A DNA stretch of 64,000 nt from positions 124,001 to 188,000 of the forward strand of contig JAODTK010003444.1 of the NCBI GenBank assembly GCA_026419785.1, in the 5' to 3' direction. The stretch is from Sclerodactyla briareus. Taxonomy: Eukaryota; Echinodermata; Holothuroidea; Dendrochirotida; Sclerodactylidae. A program made the position numbers and the translations under genes. The notes under the pieces are model-generated. The model was not told where the DNA came from and ran no database searches. It worked only from the letters and a program-made list of their open reading frames with translations. This document shows, piece by piece, positions 24,701 through 35,749 of this stretch (positions are counted from its first letter, which is position 1; the number at the start of each line of letters is the position of its first letter).

Positions 24701-25415
24701 TCCATTGCAAGTAACACTCCCAATGTACAGAAAACTAATGGGTGCATGAACACCATTGGAAGACCCACTGGCTCAGTGGTTTCCTTGCTGTGCCACTGAG
24801 CACCTATTTATATTAATATAATATTTATTATTATTATTTAATATAATTTTTATTTTATTTTAATGCGTTCATAATAGGACTGTGTTCCTCAGGTGACCAT
24901 CTACCTGGATTCATAGAGAGAGTTTTTTTCAATCAAATCTTGCGGTGGCCGATTCATGAGCTCACGCTACATCATTAGGTTGCACAGGTATCTGCTTCAC
25001 AAACTTTCAGACCATGCCTCTTGACTTTAGGTTACCTTAGACTTGATCCCAAAGAGGGATCAGCCACTTCTCCATGCCAAGTATGAAGCTCTTCACACCA
25101 TCTGTTGCTCAGTTATTCATGCTCACAATCTCTCCATACTTTGACCGGTCTGTTGTCTTTCTGTGACTTGGAACCGGGCCCCCAAAATCTGAACAACTCT
25201 CCACCTGGTATTCCCAGTAATAGACTTTCGACTCATTTTCGTTGCACAACTAATCATGCCACTTTTTTTAAGACTTTGACCTCTTTTAACCTTATGACCT
25301 CGGACCTCGCCGAAAACAATGAGTTGGTGATTGGTAATCTCACCAAGGAGCAGTAGGGGTAATCTACTCCACATGACAATCCTTTTGTGCCAAGCAAGGG
25401 GCGGCGATCTGTGTT
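24701..25415. other. unassigned stretch, AT-rich 24800-24865
   Basis: A run of ATT/TTA-type sequence sits at 24800-24865. The remainder, including the 83-codon frames on both strands at 25105-25374, is not recognised. Confidence 0.4.
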
Positions 25416-26830
25416 AAATATTGGGGGGGGGGGGGATATTTGGGGTAAGCAAATCACCATCTAAGCGGAGCGCCACCATGGGTTGGCGCGGAGCGTTAAA
25501 AGGGGGAAATTTTTGTTTTTACCAGACCCCCAGAGTGCAAGGGGGCAAACGGCCAATTCCCGCGCTGTATCGGCGTGCGGCATCGTCTCTAAAATTGGCA
25601 ATAAATTTCAGAAAATTTGTATTTCAAGAAGAAACGTTCTTGAAGGAACTACTCGATTGTTATTCCTTACATTTGGGCCATCATAAGTGGTCTTGTATAA
25701 GTACAAGGAAATTTTGAGCCTTACAAATCGCCCAGATTGCCGGAACGGTACTTCCAATAAGTCTTATGACAGCAAGCAAAACATCCCAAAATTGACAATG
25801 AATTTATGAAATGTATTTCTGTATATCTATAGGAATGATCTACGTTTATAATTACATTGCGCTACCGGCACTTCCCGCGCCTTATGGCAGTATGGCAATC
25901 ACTGATGAAATGGACAGTTAAATTCGAAAACTGTCGATGTATTCCTTACCTTTATTCAAGTGGGTCTCCATTCCGTCATAGCCATGGTCTAGGATTTCCA
26001 TCGAGGACACTCCTAATTGGGTGGAGGCTGCCCGCAGATTGAAAATTTGCTGAACATCACTGTCTGGAAAAGTGTGGATTTTTCGGAATTTGTTAAAAGG
26101 AATTGAGCCCAGTAAGTAGACAATTGGGTCAATTTTCAGCTTGTTTCCGCACAAATTTTTCGTCAAAATTTTTCAGTACCAGAATTGTTCGCCCCCGCCC
26201 CGCGCCGTATAGTTCTACGTCAATCACGTAAACTTCCCTACTAATGTGCACGATCCCCTGCCCTAGCTGTTGTTTTTCGTTTTCATGCTTTCATCTTCTA
26301 TTAAAAACAGCACGTCAGGATGGCAAAGCCAATCTGAACATAAGGATCAGAAGTAGACTAAAACTGTATGTAGTGTTTAGAAAATGAGCAGTTGAGATTC
26401 CGGCATTGTTGTAGTGGGGGGGGGGGGGGGGGGGGCAACTGATCAAGTCCTAAACCTAAATTATCTTACGTGGCCTACCGACCATGGTTACCACACTTGA
26501 GATGACCACGTATGCCACAAAAATCATGCCAGAATCTGACCCCAAAGGTACTGTACACGGGGCCTACTGGATTATAATGTAACGGAAATGATTAAGATAA
26601 AGCGCGCGCAGCGCGATTTTTTTTTTTCATTTTGGACCTTCTCAGCATAAAATTTAGCAATCTATCTAATAACAAATACGAGTTAGACATTTGTGTTATG
26701 GCCGTACTGTCATTTTGATTATAGGATTTTTCCACCAGTCCGCAAAATATTGGGGGGGGGGGGGATATTTGATATAATGTCCCCCACCAAAAAATATTGG
26801 GGGGGGGGGCATGTTCCCCCCCGCCTCCGT
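25416..26830. repeat. G-tract repeat family with 'aaatattGGG...gatattt' motif
   Basis: The motif AAATATT, 11-13 G, then GATATTT occurs at 25417-25441 and 26746-26770, and the first half again at 26793-26809. A 20-G run lies at 26416-26435. The flanks contain AGCGGAGCGCC and similar GC-rich motifs, also seen near 27387. It looks like pieces of one dispersed element whose termini I cannot define. Confidence 0.4.
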
Positions 26831-27049
26831 GATCGCCGGCCATGGTGTCAATCATGTATCATCTGTTTGCAGTACTCAAGCTAACCTGTGGTTTATACTT
26901 AGACATTGTCGAGTTCGCATCTTATGGATCACACACGAAGAGGTCCAAAGTCTAAACGATTAGGGATCAACTACTCATACTCAAGCGTATAGCTTAATGC
27001 CAAGAATGAGTTCTTTACACAGTTTTGTTGCAACAGTTCCCGTGCTCCC

Positions 27050-27150
27050 GAGATTCCCCATACTCACCTCTATTCGCCATAGGTGACCTCAGACCTGACC
27101 CCTAAGCAATAGGGTTCTTCCTCTTCATATCTGTAACCTACGTTTCTAAT
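27050..27150 (+). repeat. 305-bp family fragment
   Basis: TGACCTCAGACCTGACCCC, then AGCAATAGGGTTC, matching the half-site block and its downstream landmark. Truncated on both sides. Confidence 0.55.
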
Positions 27151-27318
27151 TTGAATTTAATGCGTGCTTGCGTACTCTAGATGCTCACAAGGGCATCACA
27201 GGGTATATTGCATGAAAGGAAAGTTAGGAGCAATGCGCTCAATGCGGGGGGGGGCTATCATCGCATCCTGCACCTCGTTCGACGCTCCAGGCACCGAATT
27301 TAACAGACGCGATGATCA

Positions 27319-27619
27319 GTAGTTAGCAGAGGCGTAGATTTTTGTTTTGTGGCTTGGGGTGGGGGAGAATGGTACGACTTGTGTTCCAAGCGGAGCGCGT
27401 CACAATCTGGTTGGCACGTGATAACAAGAAATTTTTATCGTTAAGACCCTGCAGATGGCCGAGAGAAGGACTTGCCGGGTGTTTTGCGCTGTATTAACCA
27501 GCCTTGAAAACATGTACGCATGTCTGCAATCTAATTAAACCCCCAACATCAAATATGAGGGGGGGCTCATCCCCACCACCACCCCCCCCCCGCCCCGCGA
27601 TCTACGCCTATGTAGTTAG
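27319..27619. mobile_element. hAT-type MITE with 8-bp target duplication
   Basis: GTAGTTAG at 27319-27326 is repeated at 27612-27619. Between them a 285-bp element begins CAGAGGCGTAGAT and ends ATCTACGCCTAT, an inverted pair over about 10 bases. An 8-bp duplication with short inverted ends starting CA is typical of the hAT superfamily. The terminal G is ambiguous between element and duplication. The interior has G- and C-runs and no coding potential. Confidence 0.75.
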
Positions 27620-28080
27620 GTTCACGCCGACTGAAATTTCCTGATTATCCGACTGAATATTTCCATAACGTTCTCAGACTGATTTTTGTTGACCCGGATG
27701 ACTTGAAATTCCCACAATAGGAATCTTGTATTCATTATGGGGAAATCACCTATGAAACTTGATCAGCCAGTTGGGCCGGGTTGCGTTCACAGGCCAGTTG
27801 CGTCACTCCGGCACCCCCTTGTCAAGCTGCATATATTCGTGAGAATGAAAACACGTATAAACAGCCTGCGCAATATTGGTCAATCGGGCCGGGGTATTGT
27901 CTAGGCGAAGGCCTGCGTAACAAAACTGAAACCAAGTGTCAATAAGGCAAGGAACCCCAGCAGTCCCGTCAGGGGAGGGAAGACCAAGTGTGGAAAGACG
28001 AATGTAAATGTGATCAGCTTCATCCCTTATAAGTCCATCGTCTCGCAGCAGGATCATTGCTTGTACAAAAGTTATTAGTG
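27620..28080. other. unassigned non-coding stretch
   Basis: Nothing recognised. The 104-codon minus-strand frame at 27803-28117 resembles no family. Confidence 0.4.
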
Positions 28081-28350
28081 ATATACAAGGTAAAAAAGTT
28101 ACGATTTGGTAATTCAATATTATAATTGCTCACATTAAATTATAAAAAAATGCATCCATCACCAAATAATTAATTTGTTAGTTCAAATTATTGATTTGAT
28201 AATTCATATAATGCTTTGTTAATTCAAATGATAATTTGTAATTCCAAAAGATCTTTCATTTCATTTGAAATTGTTTGTCTGAAATTAATAATTGTTATAA
28301 TCAATGATCCATTTATTAATTTAAATCATATTCTGTCAAGTCAATAGATT
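28080..28350. repeat. AT-rich stretch with recurring AATTCAAAT-type words
   Basis: Repeated variants of TTGTTAATTCAAAT and TAATTCAATA over about 270 bp, too irregular to call a clean tandem repeat. Confidence 0.5.
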
Positions 28351-28640
28351 TCAACATTGTTGACTTGAACAGGAACATAAAAGACAATAGGGTTCTTTCT
28401 TGAATTTACTGTTCTCAGCTACTTGCCTCAGGGTGTACCCTCTCATGACATGAATAGCCCTTAAACTTGCACCAAAACAATTGGGTCTGAAAAATTCTGA
28501 TACGTATCATTGGAACTTTTGCAGAAATGCGCTGACAATGCTTCTGAGGTTTGACCCTTTCATGGCCGTGAATGATCTTGAAAACTGACACCAGAAAACA
28601 TAGAGATCTCCTCACCAAGCCTGCAACCCGCATAACTATT
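28350..28640 (+). repeat. degenerate relative of the sequence at 59.96-60.12 kb
   Basis: ACAATAGGGTTCTT, then TGACCCTTTCATGG and AATGATCTTGAAAACTG followed by a further 'cacca.aaaca.ta' landmark. This resembles the AGGTCA-containing block near 59955-60080. The match is partial. Confidence 0.35.
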
Positions 28641-31160
28641 TTGGACGTGATACATTATTGTTATTCTTTATATATCTGGCTGGGGGGAAGCGTTCTCTTA
28701 TTACTATGCTAGGACCTATGCGTAGGGATTAAGGGCGGGACGTAGGCGAGGGGCGGAATGAGTGTCCGTTAGAAAAGTTCTCCTTGTTTTGTTAGGAAGT
28801 TATTAACAAAATTTGCCTTTTGGATTAATAGATTCTAGGTATTAGGTGGCGCTACCTGTATTGCACCAACTTGCATTTAACATCGCCTAGATTTTTCCAA
28901 AGGGGTGAGGGGCACCCATCACCGTCCAGCCCACTAAAAACGAAATACTCCCCTACTCCAAAGGCTTTCACACCATATGCCTGACTGCGAATATTCCTCT
29001 GCTTTCGGCAAGGGAATAAAAACAGCATCGAAGCTTAGTATTTTGCATACACTTCCGTCTTCCAATCGGGTTCGGAAGCTTCAGACTTCAAATCACAGAC
29101 TCCAATCTTCAGCTCGTAATTAGTTTGGTTTAAACAATATTTAATTGAATTACTAAAATTGTCTTTGAAGAACAAGGTAATAATTTGAATGGACAAAATA
29201 ATTTTTTTTAGTTATATCGAAATTATTTTGTAGTAACTTATCCTGGTTAAACTATATACTATGTGTAATTATATTGAGACGGGTGTCCGTCGTGACGGTC
29301 ATGCAACGTCACCATCGCTCCTCGCTGTTGCTACCAAACGATAACGCCGTTCAAAGACCTTCGTAAATTGGGGTGAATCAATAATATGCGATAAAATCAC
29401 ATTACTTAACCCTGTAATTCAGTGCATCCATGTTGGTAGGTTGTAATTTGCCACCTCTAGGTGGCACATGTCTCGTGGGCTGTCATCACTGGTATTTTCG
29501 TCTCAGTTCACCATCTGTTAACGTGGCAGCAGAGCGGCCAACTGGCTTCGTAATAGTGACCAAGACACTCTCGTAGTCAGTGAACCATCCTTCGCAATGA
29601 ACGTTGAAAGTCACCACTCCTGGTAAATTGTCAGCACTTTTGTAATATGTCGTAACTTACGCCTCGTTAATACCCCACCAATGGACTCAGTTCAACATCC
29701 CTTGAAATAGGTGATGTCAAGTGCATCACCGTATACCTGACACAACGTCTACTAACGCGAACTGCCTCGAACTGTCCTAATGATCTTCGGTAATAAACGT
29801 ATTCGTTAGCCGCAAGGCTTGCGACAGCCTGAGATCAAACAAATCCCTGTTCGTCTTTCCTCTTACGGTCACCGCAAGCGATGACCGGAAATATTGCAGC
29901 ATGACTCACTAAAGTGTGAGGTCCGCTTAAGCTGTCACTAACGTAGGGATTGTCCGATTGTCGTCTATGTTAGACTATAGCCCAACTTCGACGTTTTGCA
30001 ATTTGTTCTTCTAGCGTTTGTTTCTGTTTTGGTTGTCACATATGCTTTACTTCAACTTGGCTTATGTTTCGGCCTTCCAAAAAATTAATAGTTCAAGTTT
30101 CATGGAGAGTGAGCTGCCTTTTGTCGGGTAATCAGTTCAGCGTCTGTTATAGTAGCAAGTATTGTCGTTGGTGGTCGTCGCACATAAATATTTCACGTTA
30201 CTCTGCTGGGGCTGTTGCTGCTGGCTTGGGGATGTGCTAACAATTCATCGTAGTAAACCTCCACTGGCCGTGTTAGGCGGAATGTTAATCACTGAGCTCA
30301 CAGTAGTGGGTCAGGGCCGTCCATTCAAGCACCTCCTTTGTGTTCACTGTCGCTATCGCATGTCGACAGCCTTAGGAACTTTGTGAATTTATCAGAAAGA
30401 ACAGATTATTTCCAGGTGTTGTAGATGAGTTGGGACAAATGCCTGTCTGTTACGTCAATAATTATTTTGTATGAAATGAGATTGTTTTACAAAATCAAAA
30501 GACTGGGATGGGATCCACAAAAAGGCTAGAATGGAGCAATCATAAACATTTTCGTTGACTTGGAGAAAGACGCACACTCTAAAAGAACCAAAATAGAGTT
30601 TTTTGTTATCTAGTTGACAGACTACCCTTTACTGTTTTTTTCATTTTCATGGAATGATGTTAACGTAGTTAAACATCTACTTGAATTGTATATCATTGAA
30701 GATAACAAAATGTACACGGTTTTCTAAACAACAGATTCCGTTGCAGGAAACACCACGTCTTTATCCAATAATTTAGCACACGCCTCACCCAAGCAGTGAA
30801 AACAGGATCAGTGCGTCTTAAATATGCTCATAGAACTCTTCTTAAGCACGTTCAACCACAGTAAATGGGCCAACTTGATCTGTGTTGGGGACATGACTCA
30901 ACTGCTTCCTACCATGGGTTAAATGGATGAGTGAGAGGAGCATTTCCTCGTACACCATGTGCGTTTTTTTCTCTCTCTCTAAAAACATGTTCAGCAAAAC
31001 GTTTCTGGGGTTGTTGTCACATATTAACCGATTTAGTCTATGGGTTTATTGCTGAGGAGTAAAAGCGGAAACATTTCTGGAACACGAAAAAAAATTGACT
31101 CATTTAAGCAAACGGTTAGTAGTGCCGAGAGACACTGTTTCCATACACAATTGTAATTAA
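28641..31160. other. unassigned 2.5-kb stretch
   Basis: No gene recognised. TGGCAGCAGAGC at about 29525 resembles a retrotransposon primer-binding site, but I find no matching LTR (see rejected items). A 7-bp stem hairpin GCCACCT-CT-AGGTGGC occurs near 29450. Confidence 0.4.
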
Positions 31161-31161
31161 T

Positions 31162-31482
31162 ATGGTCCCGGTCGTTGGCAAAATTGGTTCAATCGAGGGA
31201 AGGGTTTTACGTACCGGTCTACGCGTGAACTGCGAAGTGCCTCGTTGTGTGCAGTTACTAAAACGTCATTTACCGTCTACCGCTGGCGAGCGCGATAAAT
31301 TTGAAAGTCATTTCAAAGACATGAGTTCAGGACACCCTACGCGCGTCATACTCCACCTTATAAAGCGATATCGCTTCGATTATGGCTGCTTAGAGGGACC
31401 CTGCCATAGGAGAAAGGCGCCGCAAATACCACTGTACGTTAATGGCCATGGTGACAAATCCGGCTTTGGTGGAGAGAGATAG
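31162..31482 (+). CDS. orphan 106-codon ORF, doubtful
   Basis: An ATG-initiated frame with balanced composition that looks more protein-like than the surrounding frames (charged central part, HPTRVILHLIKRYRFDYG). I recognise no family, no signal peptide and no membrane segment. A weaker open frame follows at 31667-31894 in another phase. It may be an exon, a decayed element or chance. I would not treat it as a gene without transcript support. Confidence 0.15.
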   Translation: MVPVVGKIGSIEGRVLRTGLRVNCEVPRCVQLLKRHLPSTAGERDKFESHFKDMSSGHPTRVILHLIKRYRFDYGCLEGPCHRRKAPQIPLYVNGHGDKSGFGGER

Positions 31483-32192
31483 CGATTATTTTTCCACCCT
31501 TGTTTATAGGAGAGGAGACATGACCCCAAATGCCATCGCGAAAGCAAGAATAGTTCTTTCCATAAGATACGAGGAAGGAGGAGGGCCCCCCGACGACATC
31601 TAACAGTGTACTGAGCGTAGATGTTCCAGGTTTAGTACTGAAACATGTGGATGGTCTATTCAGGGTATGCCGAGTACTAAAATGTCTCGGTCTTTTTTTC
31701 GACAGCAAGGCATGAATTTCACCTCCGTGACTAGGAATCGCCCGATGTACAACTCTCTCAAGTACTACGAATTGCGGTATCGTCAGGATGAAGAGAAAGG
31801 TACCCAACCAACCATTGACTTGTCTCTTACACATTCGCTGCAAAATGCTGGGCCGAATCCGGGAATTGTTTTCCTCAAATTTGGTCAGAGATAATGGCCT
31901 CCCCGCGGATATCTGTTAACTCAACACCAATTTGGCACTATGCAGTTTGCTCGAAATAAGCAACAGGCGATCGTCAAAAAGTGCCGTAAACGAAGTTAGT
32001 AATGTATTCTTTCTTGCCCTGTCGATGCCGTTGGGCTTTGATGTCTCGTAACCTCTCACGCGAGACTCAACGGGTGGCTGTTCGTTTCCTCCAACGTTTG
32101 GCAGAACTCATGAAAGTGTAAATGTACGCAGCACATACTCAATATTGTTCTGCAGGTCAGTCAGGTGCTGTGAAGTTTCACTCTCTCTTGCG
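31483..32192. other. unassigned stretch downstream of the minus-strand ORF
   Basis: If the ORF ending at 32193 is real, part of this is its 3' untranslated region. No clear AATAAA was identified on the minus strand. The antisense 134-codon frame at 31439-31843 is not recognised. Confidence 0.35.
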
Positions 32193-32678
32193 TCAGTCGT
32201 TGATGCTGGAATAGTTGGGCGTATCTTGCTCATCAACCATAGGTGTCGTGAAGTTATCTCCGAAATCTCTGACTGATTCACCTATTTCCTCGAGGAACGC
32301 CTTTTTCAGTCTATCAAGATCGGAGAGATAGCGCGATTCTTCTTCTGCGATACATTCCTTCTGCTCTGTTGCAGTTCGCTCAATGTTCAGCTTCATTTCC
32401 TCTGCTTGTTCCTCAATCCCACGGACGGATGCCCTGGCTCGTGATCGAACAACATCTTCCGCGTCGTTCATTAAGGAAATCAAAGATTCATTGACGCGAT
32501 TAAGATCTGCACGGAACCGACTGACTTCGTTTGTTAACTCCGCACATGTCCATTGCCCTCCGTCCATGCTCTTCGCTGTTTCCTCATTATTTTGACCCTT
32601 ACCACTATTGTCATCTCTCGGCCAAGGCTCCATCTTTCGTCTCAGTGTGGCCCTTTTTTTTCGGGTGCCTCTATGCAT
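32193..32678 (-). CDS. coiled-coil protein ORF, 161 codons, family unknown
   Basis: The frame opens with a basic stretch (residues 1-15, MHRGTRKKRATLRRK), then acidic and Asn-rich sequence. From about residue 45 to 140 it is a helical, heptad-like coiled coil rich in Glu, Arg and Leu (LNRVNESLISLMNDAEDVV, later EEQAEEMKLNIERTATEQ), and it ends in an acidic tail. There is no transmembrane segment. An in-frame stop lies just upstream of the first ATG, so this is a start-containing frame or a separate single-exon gene. The second Met (residue 16) has the stronger translation context (A at -3, G at +4). It resembles the coiled coil of TRIM-type proteins, but no RING, B-box or C-terminal domain is present, so that is only a resemblance. 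It lies 72 bp downstream of the stop of the exon at 32751-33140, on the same strand. Confidence 0.45.
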   Translation of the reverse strand: MHRGTRKKRATLRRKMEPWPRDDNSGKGQNNEETAKSMDGGQWTCAELTNEVSRFRADLNRVNESLISLMNDAEDVVRSRARASVRGIEEQAEEMKLNIERTATEQKECIAEEESRYLSDLDRLKKAFLEEIGESVRDFGDNFTTPMVDEQDTPNYSSIND

Positions 32679-32750
32679 TACCTTGCATTAATCTGCACCT
32701 CATCAGGGTCAATTTTACGTCGTTCGGGGATAAGACATCATTCTGGTTGT

Positions 32751-33140
32751 TCAAGTATCTGTGGTATTAATGTAGACAGCTTCGTTATTGCTGGGGACGT
32801 CCGCTGCCATTTCGCTCTCCTCTGTTATTCCACTGAGTGGTTGAGAGTTAACCTTCTTCTCACTCTCAGACCCCTCTCCTGTAGTATTTGCGTATACCGG
32901 ATCATCAGTACTTGACGCGAGGCCTGCTTTTGACATCTCGTCTGTACATCCACTGTAACTTTGATCGATAGGATTTGTTAGCACGGGTGATATATCATGA
33001 GAACTTTTGTCAAATGGGATCAGGCCCCATTGACTAACGAGTGGGCACTCAGTAGTTTCTTTACAGCCTGGATAGTCTGTTCCGTGATATTCGGGAGGTG
33101 CATCGTTAATCGGAGGGCAATGATGAACATCCTTCGGTGT
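32751..33140 (-). CDS. terminal coding exon of a possible receptor tail, two YxNT motifs
   Basis: Read on the minus strand, a pyrimidine-rich TTTGTTCATTTCAG acceptor ends at 33141 and is followed by 129 open codons and a TGA at 32751-32753. The sequence is polar and low in hydrophobic residues, with Tyr in short acidic or polar contexts: PPEYHGTDYPG near the start, DQSYSG in the middle, then PVYANTTG and AVYINTTDT at the end. Y-x-N is the recognised docking motif for Grb2-type SH2 domains when phosphorylated, so a cytoplasmic signalling tail is the natural inference. No membrane segment or extracellular part is visible; they would lie at higher coordinates beyond an intron that contains the microsatellite and LINE at 33.2-34.4 kb. 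A secreted or nuclear protein is not excluded. Confidence 0.5.
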   Translation of the reverse strand, partial: TPKDVHHCPPINDAPPEYHGTDYPGCKETTECPLVSQWGLIPFDKSSHDISPVLTNPIDQSYSGCTDEMSKAGLASSTDDPVYANTTGEGSESEKKVNSQPLSGITEESEMAADVPSNNEAVYINTTDT

Positions 33141-33273
33141 CTGAAATGAACAAATTTATGGCGTAACTCAAAACCAGTCTTTGCGACGAAAGTTACTACT
33201 GAGTGACACACCGATTGAGTAGGACACAATGATTAACAATTACGAATATACGTTAACATCGATCCGTAGACAC

Positions 33274-33378
33274 CATGTATGTATGTATGTATGTATGTAT
33301 GTATGTATGTATGTATGTATGTTGTATGTATGTATGTATGTATGTATGTATGTATGTCTGTATGGATGATAATAATAC

Positions 33379-33414
<36 letters not shown>

Positions 33415-33420
33415 CCAGTG
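33274..33420 (+). repeat. (ATGT)n then (AAT)n microsatellites
   Basis: About 20 ATGT units at 33274-33356 with one interruption, followed by AAT units to 33414. Cys/Met/Tyr-rich frames here are repeat artefacts. Confidence 0.95.
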
Positions 33421-33499
33421 CGCCGGACTCCAAGAGTTCGTAAACCGTACGAAGACACGGACCGCTGATGGAGGTTGTGTGACAGGGTCAGATCCTGAC

Positions 33500-34400
33500 C
33501 GCTACCAATCAGGGATGAAGAGATTGTACAGTGGAAGGACGAATATACCCACAGATGGAAATAGAAAATGCTCCATGGCCAGTACCCACGACAAATTAGC
33601 GAGGTAACATCCCATGAGAATGCGTACAGGTGGCTGAGGCAGAACAATGGTCTGAAGATTGAAACTGAGGCACTACAAAAATTTTTTTTTACAGCAGCCC
33701 AAGACCAGGGTACTGGCACGACGTGCCACAGGACAAAAGTCCAACATACCAGTGCTGACCATAAATTTCCGGATGTGTAAACAAAGAGATGAGACAGTGG
33801 CACACATCGTGACTGCATGCCCCAAGATCGCCAGCACACTGTACAAAGTGCGGCATAACAACGTGGCAGCTGCTATCCACCACGGGATATGCAAACACTA
33901 CGACATACCCACAGAACATTCTAACACCTGGCTCCACAAACTGAAATCAGTGGAGGAGAATGATACCACCAAGATCCTATGGGACTATGGGATCCGGACT
34001 GATCGAGTTATCAGAGAAAGACGACCTGACATTGTGGTCGTTAACAAGGCTACATCTAAAACGACAATGATAGATGTAGCCATCCCCAATGATACGAACA
34101 TAGTCGAGAAGTAGCGGGAAAAGACCGACAATACCAGGACCTCCGGCTCGAACTACAGAGAATGTGGGATGTCAAAGTAAGGTTGTACCGGTGGTGATTG
34201 GAGCACTCGGAGTAGCATCCAACACCCGAAACCATGCCTAAGACGACATCCCAGGAAAACACCGATCCTATGGGACTTCCTCTGATAAGACAGTGATACC
34301 TGGAAGTGCCCACATCCTGAGACGAATGCTCGATCTCCCAGAGTCCGGGTAGGACTCCGAGGCCGAGGTACAGGAAGGTAGAATGTCCAATCAAGCAGAT
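33500..34400 (+). pseudogene. 3' end of a LINE with restriction-like endonuclease domain
   Basis: In shifting frames: QWKDEYTHRWK, then LHGQYPRQISEVTSHENAYR and WLRQ, then TAAQDQ. Then MCKQRDETVAHIVTACPK, then NNVAAAIHHGICKHYDIP, ILWDYGIRTDRVIRERRPD and IVVVNK, and TMIDVAIPNDTNIVEK. The C-x-H-x-C cluster followed by RPD and a later Asp is the arrangement of the R2/NeSL-type endonuclease that nicks target DNA. The first Cys of the CxxC pair is Phe (F-R-M-C). A TAG at about 34112 and later frameshifts break the tail, which should continue with a conserved VVIGALG-type segment. The reverse transcriptase itself is absent, so the copy is 5'-truncated. Confidence 0.75.
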
Positions 34401-34640
34401 TGTGAAGAAAAAGGGATTATATATTAATAATATAATGACTCATATATCTGTACTATATGGCGCCTTTCCACCAAGTGATCGAACCGCTTTACAATTATTA
34501 CCCTAATTATTAGAACTGGTACGCGTCCTGGCAATCTGGAGGGAATGTCAGGACATGGGTGGAGAGTGGCATGGAGGTGATGTGTTTTGCCCGTGGATTG
34601 CCCCATTGTCAAGCTGATCAGTCTGGTTGAAAATAATCTC
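34401..34640 (+). other. probable 3' untranslated tail of the LINE, then unassigned
   Basis: Past the dead coding part lies GGCGCCTTTCCACC and GCTTTACAATTATTACC, a style of terminal sequence common in LINEs, then unrecognised sequence. Confidence 0.4.
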
Positions 34641-35215
34641 AGTTCACCAGAGGTCACCAGACCAGTAGTCTAAAAGTTTAATATTTTTGTGTATCTCCCG
34701 TATCAAGAGTATAAGAACCCTTTATTGTTCTAGAGACAAGTCAAAGGCCACAGAGGTATCAGGAAGTAAGTGGAAAAATCCTTGTAATCATGATAACTCA
34801 AGAATACTGGAGGGGGTCCTGTTCATGTCAACTTCAAGACATTCCTATTTTTCAGTGAAAAATCGAGGTCATCGTGTTGTGTTGTGAGGAAAGTTCAAGC
34901 TTGCGACCAGGTTTGAGTGAATGAAGCCCATACCTGTCAGGTTGTTCCTCATGATGAGTGAAAAATCTTCTCGTTTTCGGTCAGGTCGAAGATCATTAGA
35001 GGTCCAAAATTTGAAAGTTGAAATTTGGGTGAAAATTCCATGGAAAGTACAAGATCAGGGAATATTTACTTTTAGTAAAAATGGGGAATTTTGGACAATT
35101 CTGGTGCGTAAACACGATGACTCTTTCCGGTCTATATGGATTCAGTTCATATTGTGGTCGTATACGTATTTGTGCGACCGTACAATTTCGTGCACGTTAG
35201 ATTTCGCGTAAGACT
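34640..35215 (-). repeat. 305-bp family, minus orientation
   Basis: Landmarks read inverted: GAACCCTTTATTG, CAGGTTTGAGTGAATGAAGC and CCTCATGATGAG, with CGGTCAGGTCGAAG at 34978 and AGGTCCAAAA after it. Half-sites are degraded compared with the 44 kb copies. Confidence 0.6.
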
Positions 35216-35749
35216 GTTTCCAAAAGCCGTGTTCTTAGCTGCTAGAGATGCACTGGATCCCTTCCAAAAGATGCTAAAGAAAAGTCGCTAGTTGAGTGAC
35301 TGGGTTCTGAGCAATCATTAAAAATTAGGCAAATACCACTTCTCAACAGCAGCGTAATTTCTCCTTTCCATGAAGAATAACATTTGCTACAAACCAAAGA
35401 ATGCTTCATAAAACCGGCTCATGATCATTGTTTGCTTTTGAAGCTCCAGCTCGAGAAATATAAATGAGCAACTAGACGGACCAACAGTAAAAAATATATA
35501 AATCGGTCGTCAGGTCAGGTGTGTGGCTCAAGGATGACATATATCAGCGTCATCAATTGCACGAAGTCCAAGCTAGGGCGGCGAACATGGGTGGGGGGGG
35601 GATTGGGGTGGGACGGCCCCCTCCCAAAAAAAAGAAATCTTAGGCGGAACCATTATTCCTATAGGTTGCCCTACGCAGTATAGCATAGAGTACAGCAATA
35701 ACATCACATGGGAGGCATGGTTTTGCATGGGTGATGAGTTCACTGACGG
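35216..35749. other. unassigned non-coding stretch
   Basis: A G-rich run at 35591-35600. Nothing else recognised. Confidence 0.4.

Noticed and set aside
29515..29545. TGGCAGCAGAGC near 29525 resembling an LTR-retrotransposon primer-binding site
   Set aside because: I found no repeated LTR on either side, no TG...CA boundary I could defend, and no gag or pol frame in the following 2 kb.
31439..31843. 134-codon minus-strand frame
   Set aside because: No recognisable domain; it overlaps an equally open plus-strand frame and has no splice or start context that stands out.
33240..33839. 199-codon minus-strand frame
   Set aside because: It is antisense to the LINE remnant, and its end is Tyr-Ile-His-Thr repeats from the (ATGT)n microsatellite.
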